From Scopulibacillus darangshiensis (GTDB lineage: Bacteria > Bacillota > Bacilli > Bacillales > Sporolactobacillaceae), in the NCBI RefSeq assembly GCF_004341035.1, contig NZ_SLXK01000008.1, positions 62,001 through 126,000 of the forward strand: DNA of 64,000 nt. The letters are read 5' to 3'. The notes below the pieces were generated by a model. The model was not told where the DNA came from. It saw only the letters and a program-made list of their open reading frames with translations, and did no database searches. Positions 61,199 through 64,000 of the stretch are shown here, piece by piece. Numbering within the stretch: the first letter of the stretch is position 1; each line of letters begins with the position of its first letter. The translations under genes and the position numbers were made by a program.

Positions 61199-62595
61199 TC
61201 CCATCCGCCCCCTAAGGCCGTCAGCATTGGTGTGAACTTTATTTTTGTTTCAAGGTATTCACTTTGGGGATCTGAATCGGCAACAATTCCGCAGCCTGAG
61301 AAAAGAACCGCATTTTCTTTGGTAATTAGTCCCGAGCGAATAGCAACAACAAATTCCCCGTCCCCGTCTTCATCAAACCATCCAATAGGTGCTGAATACC
61401 AGCCGCGTTCATACGTTTCACGCTCTCTGATTGCTTCGATAGCTTTTTCAGTTGGCACACCGCCCATGGCGGGTGTTGGGTGAAGCGCTTTTACAACAGA
61501 TAAAAGAGACAACTCTCGTTTCGTTTCACCTTTTATCGGTGTATAAAGATGTTGAACGTCCTTCGATTTATAGATTTGCGGGGAGTCAGATTTCACAATT
61601 TTATCGCATACCTTCCCCATAGCATCGGAGATCATTGTTACAACCATTTGGTGTTCATCACGATTTTTTGGATCGGAGAGTAAGGTCTCACCTAGTTTTT
61701 GGTCTTCCTCAGCCGTTTGTCCCCTGCTAATTGTACCGGCCAAACACATGGTATTAAATTTTCCGCCCGCTTTTTTAATTAATCGTTCAGGTGTTGACCC
61801 TACGAATGTTGAGGTGCCTTTTTCAAATGCAAAGGTGTAACAATCCGATTGTCTTTCTTGCAAAGCCAATAAAACACTTGATTGATCAAATGTTTTATTG
61901 GCAGTCACTGTTGTCGTTCTAGATAGAACAACCTTTTCCATTTCACCCTTATTTATCGCATCTATAGACTTATGGACCATTGCCAACCATTCATTGATCT
62001 GGTTTTCTTCAACCATTAGAGACTCACCTTGTGAAGGTGTTGGAATTGTGTTATTTTTCAACAATTGCATCTCCAGATCTATCAATTGGCTTTCTATTGT
62101 GCAAGGATCCATATGTTCGTTTACTGACGCATTTATCGATAAAAAACATTGATTCCCTTTAACTGTTAACAGCCAATTTGGAACTGTAAAGTTGGCATCA
62201 GGAAAGTCCTTCCATAACCTTGTTTTCATTTGTACTGGATCGAAAGAAAAGCCGCCCATACATACTGGTCCTGTTCCTTTAACATCCACTTCTCTATGGA
62301 TCACCGCACCTGTAATTACCTTACGCCAATATTCCTCAATTTTTTCGAAACGCTCTTCACCATTGTAAGCTTGAACAACCGCCGAACCAAGACCCACCAT
62401 TGTGACATCCTCAACATCAGACCAATATATTCTGCTCCCTTTATATAGGATTTCACCGTTTCGGTAAAATACAAGAGGATCGATAAACTCAATTTGTTTG
62501 GAGTAACTAACTAGGACGCTCTCCGACAGGAATTGTGCCTTTTTAATTCCCTCTTTTAGATTCTCCAACAATTGATGTTGTTCAATAATTGCCAT
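61195..62595 (-). CDS. menF: Isochorismate synthase
   Basis: 466 residues. Chorismate-binding fold; converts chorismate to isochorismate, the first step to menaquinone. Motifs: EKVVLSRTTTV, the PERLIKKAGGKFNTMCLAGT segment, ALHPTPAMGGVPTEKAIEAI and GWYSAPIGWFDEDGDGEF. ATG 62595 follows AGAAGGG. It is the promoter-proximal gene of the men unit, divergent from menA. Salicylate or siderophore isochorismate synthases share the fold, but the context makes MenF clear. Confidence 0.95.
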   Translation of the reverse strand: MAIIEQHQLLENLKEGIKKAQFLSESVLVSYSKQIEFIDPLVFYRNGEILYKGSRIYWSDVEDVTMVGLGSAVVQAYNGEERFEKIEEYWRKVITGAVIHREVDVKGTGPVCMGGFSFDPVQMKTRLWKDFPDANFTVPNWLLTVKGNQCFLSINASVNEHMDPCTIESQLIDLEMQLLKNNTIPTPSQGESLMVEENQINEWLAMVHKSIDAINKGEMEKVVLSRTTTVTANKTFDQSSVLLALQERQSDCYTFAFEKGTSTFVGSTPERLIKKAGGKFNTMCLAGTISRGQTAEEDQKLGETLLSDPKNRDEHQMVVTMISDAMGKVCDKIVKSDSPQIYKSKDVQHLYTPIKGETKRELSLLSVVKALHPTPAMGGVPTEKAIEAIRERETYERGWYSAPIGWFDEDGDGEFVVAIRSGLITKENAVLFSGCGIVADSDPQSEYLETKIKFTPMLTALGGGWE

Positions 62596-62721
62596 TTTAT
62601 CCCTTCTTCACAAGAAAAATGACCGACATCCGCCGCCGGCCCTGCTTCTATAAGAATACACCCGACCGTTTTCCAGTGTCAATTGATGCAAACCAACACC
62701 ATTAATTAACAATGGACTGTT

Positions 62722-62750
62722 TTATTACCATTTTACAAATAGCATGTCAA
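62722..62750 (-). promoter_or_regulatory. Promoter of the men operon
   Basis: Minus strand: TTGACA (62750-62745), 17-bp spacer, TAATAA (62727-62722). The leader to menF is about 120 bases. Confidence 0.65.
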
Positions 62751-62780
62751 CTTAAAAAAGATATTGTTTACGAATTTATG

Positions 62781-62809
62781 TTGACACCACCCTTTGATTT
62801 TCATAAACT
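62781..62809 (+). promoter_or_regulatory. Promoter of menA
   Basis: TTGACA (62781-62786), 17-bp spacer, TAAACT (62804-62809), 50 bp before the menA start. Confidence 0.65.
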
Positions 62810-62858
62810 TGAAGAGGTTAAAGACTAACCGCCAGTAACTCATGGGAGAGAATTAAAC

Positions 62859-63785
62859 ATGACTGAATCAACGGGTAAAATAAATAAAAACACAGGCTTG
62901 AAAAAGTGGTGGCACATGCTGAGGCCCCATACACTTACCGCATCCTTTGTCCCTGTCATATTGGGGACAGCAATCGCACTTCCGAAAAGCGGTATTAATA
63001 TCCCTTTATTCATCGCTATGCTTCTTGCATCGATGTTAATCCAAATCGCTACAAACCTTTTTAATGAGTATTTCGACTTCAAACGCGGCCTCGATACAGA
63101 GGAATCCATAGGGATTGGCGGCACCATTGTTCGGGACGGTGTACGGCCGGAAACAGTTTTAAGACTGGCTTATATCTTGTGTCTAACGGCTACCTTAATT
63201 GGGGTATATATATGCATCGAGAGCAGTTGGTGGCTGGCAGTTGTCGGCTGTATTTGCATGATGGCCGGTTACTTTTATTCTGGGGGCCCATATCCTATTG
63301 CTTATACACCCTTCGGGGAATTGGCCGCGGGATTATTCATGGGTGTCGTCATCATCTTAATATCCTTTTTTATCCAAACAGATACAATAACTATAAATAG
63401 CATTCTCATCTCCGTTCCAATAGGCCTTTTAGTTGGAGGTATTAACATGGCCAATAATATCCGGGACCTTGATGGTGACAAGGAAAAAGGAAGACAGACC
63501 TTACCGATATTATTGGGAAGGAGCCGCGCTATCACGGTTCTTGCCGGGTTATTCGTCGTTTCTTACCTTTGGATCATTGGTTTAATGCTCTTTGGTGTTG
63601 AATCCGCATGGCTCTTGGTTGTCTTTGCTAGCCTGCCAAAGGCCTATCAGGCAACGAAACTTTTTACCGGAAAGACAAAATCTATACAACTAATGCCCGC
63701 CATGAAGGCAACCGCACAGATGACAACAATGTTCGGTTTTCTTTTGTCGCTTGGCCTTATCCTTGATTACATTATAAACCTATAA
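62859..63785 (+). CDS. menA: 1,4-Dihydroxy-2-naphthoate polyprenyltransferase
   Basis: 308 residues with eight or nine membrane segments. UbiA family: attaches the polyprenyl tail to DHNA in the membrane. Aspartate motifs are NLFNEYFDFKRGLDTEES and NNIRDLDGDKEKGRQTLP. It begins RPHTLTASFVPVILGTAIAL after a short polar lead. ATG 62859 is preceded by GGGAGAG. It is divergent from menF, as in other Bacillales. Confidence 0.95.
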   Translation: MTESTGKINKNTGLKKWWHMLRPHTLTASFVPVILGTAIALPKSGINIPLFIAMLLASMLIQIATNLFNEYFDFKRGLDTEESIGIGGTIVRDGVRPETVLRLAYILCLTATLIGVYICIESSWWLAVVGCICMMAGYFYSGGPYPIAYTPFGELAAGLFMGVVIILISFFIQTDTITINSILISVPIGLLVGGINMANNIRDLDGDKEKGRQTLPILLGRSRAITVLAGLFVVSYLWIIGLMLFGVESAWLLVVFASLPKAYQATKLFTGKTKSIQLMPAMKATAQMTTMFGFLLSLGLILDYIINL

Positions 63786-63789
63786 TCTA

Positions 63790-63823
63790 AAAAGGAGGCA
63801 GCCATGTTGGCTGTCTCCTTTTG
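63790..63823 (+). terminator. Terminator after menA
   Basis: Stem AGGAGaCAGCC/GGCTGTCTCCT type: AAGGAGGCAGCC pairs with GGCTGTCTCCTTTT (one G-T pair) around a 5-base loop. It may serve both converging genes. Confidence 0.85.
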
Positions 63824-63831
63824 TATAAATG

Positions 63832-64000
63832 TTAAAGTTTATTCACTTTAAAGTATTTTCCTAGTGGCCGCCGTGTCATGCTATATCGCCCAGATACTTT
63901 GGAACGCCTTGAGTGTGAACACTTTGATCGTTTAGAACGTTTAGAAGATCTGGCGTGCTTTGAACTGTGCGAGCGCCCTGAGCGCCTGGAGGTGCCGGAT
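63832..64000 (-). CDS. Ser/Arg/Lys-rich protein, possible spore coat protein, 5' end outside window
   Basis: The C-terminal 55 residues are visible, open to the window edge. Ser, Arg, Lys and His make up most of it in repeats of the type SSKRSKRSK and RRSGRSHSSK, ending in the less repetitive TRRPLGKYFKVNKL. Such low-complexity basic serine repeats occur in coat proteins CotB and CotG, which are phosphorylated by CotH-type kinases. Attribution to coat is inference from composition only. It is tail-to-tail with menA. Confidence 0.6.
   Translation of the reverse strand, partial: SGTSRRSGRSHSSKHARSSKRSKRSKCSHSRRSKVSGRYSMTRRPLGKYFKVNKL

Overview
The window looks like chromosomal DNA of a moderate-GC, endospore-forming member of the Bacillales. 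The evidence is a cwlJ-type germination hydrolase, a menaquinone operon in the order menF-menD-menH-menB-menE with divergent menA, an addB-addA-sbcD-sbcC cluster, yisL and asnO homologues as in the matching Bacillus subtilis region, a fabL-type enoyl-ACP reductase, GGAGG-type ribosome sites with frequent GTG/TTG starts, and a Ser/Lys/Arg-rich protein at the right edge that resembles a coat protein. I cannot fix the genus from the sequence alone.

Layout. 1-10.4 kb: truncated asnO, an ABC-2 exporter operon with a divergent TetR regulator, a lactonase-fold protein, yisL, rocD and a large secreted multidomain protein. 10.5-14.7 kb: a small accessory and decay zone with an ABM/GNAT pair, a GNAT pseudogene, a CHY zinc-finger gene and a degraded copy of it, a LysR pseudogene, a partly duplicated block, intact cwlJ, an insertion-sequence remnant and a 52-bp tandem hairpin array. 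14.8-31.3 kb: an aldehyde dehydrogenase, an ABC-F ATPase behind a leader with a small ORF and terminators, pheA, then sbcC, sbcD, addA and addB. 31.5-47.1 kb: an NSS amino-acid transporter with its tiny subunit, a sulfurtransferase, ppiB, dps, a PAP2 phosphatase, an NhaC antiporter, a Ktr potassium channel, an OsmC protein, an NCS2 permease with a MOSC protein, an XRE-TPR regulator with an overlapping small peptide gene, copC-copD and fabL. 47.3-50.8 kb: a tandem glycine riboswitch ahead of glyA-sdaAB-sdaAA-gcvH. 50.8-56 kb: sodC, mscL, a NUDIX hydrolase, two transporters and a PC4-like protein with a LexA-type operator. 56-64 kb: menaquinone genes and the edge protein.

How genes work together. 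AddAB and SbcCD process DNA ends and share one overlapping transcription unit. The men genes take chorismate to the naphthoate ring, and MenA prenylates it; menC is not in the operon. The glycine-riboswitch operon would turn surplus glycine into serine and then pyruvate, with GcvH supplied alongside. NhaC and Ktr suggest a Na+/K+ homeostasis pair.

Points most worth a second look: the XRE-TPR regulator with an overlapping 33-residue ORF; a 149-bp structured interspersed repeat (two copies differing at 2 positions, several truncated copies, one supplying the C-terminus of the OsmC protein); the small-ORF/terminator leader of the ABC-F gene; the unusual gene content behind the glycine riboswitch; a SdaAB subunit lacking its ACT domain; and two LexA-like boxes before small genes.
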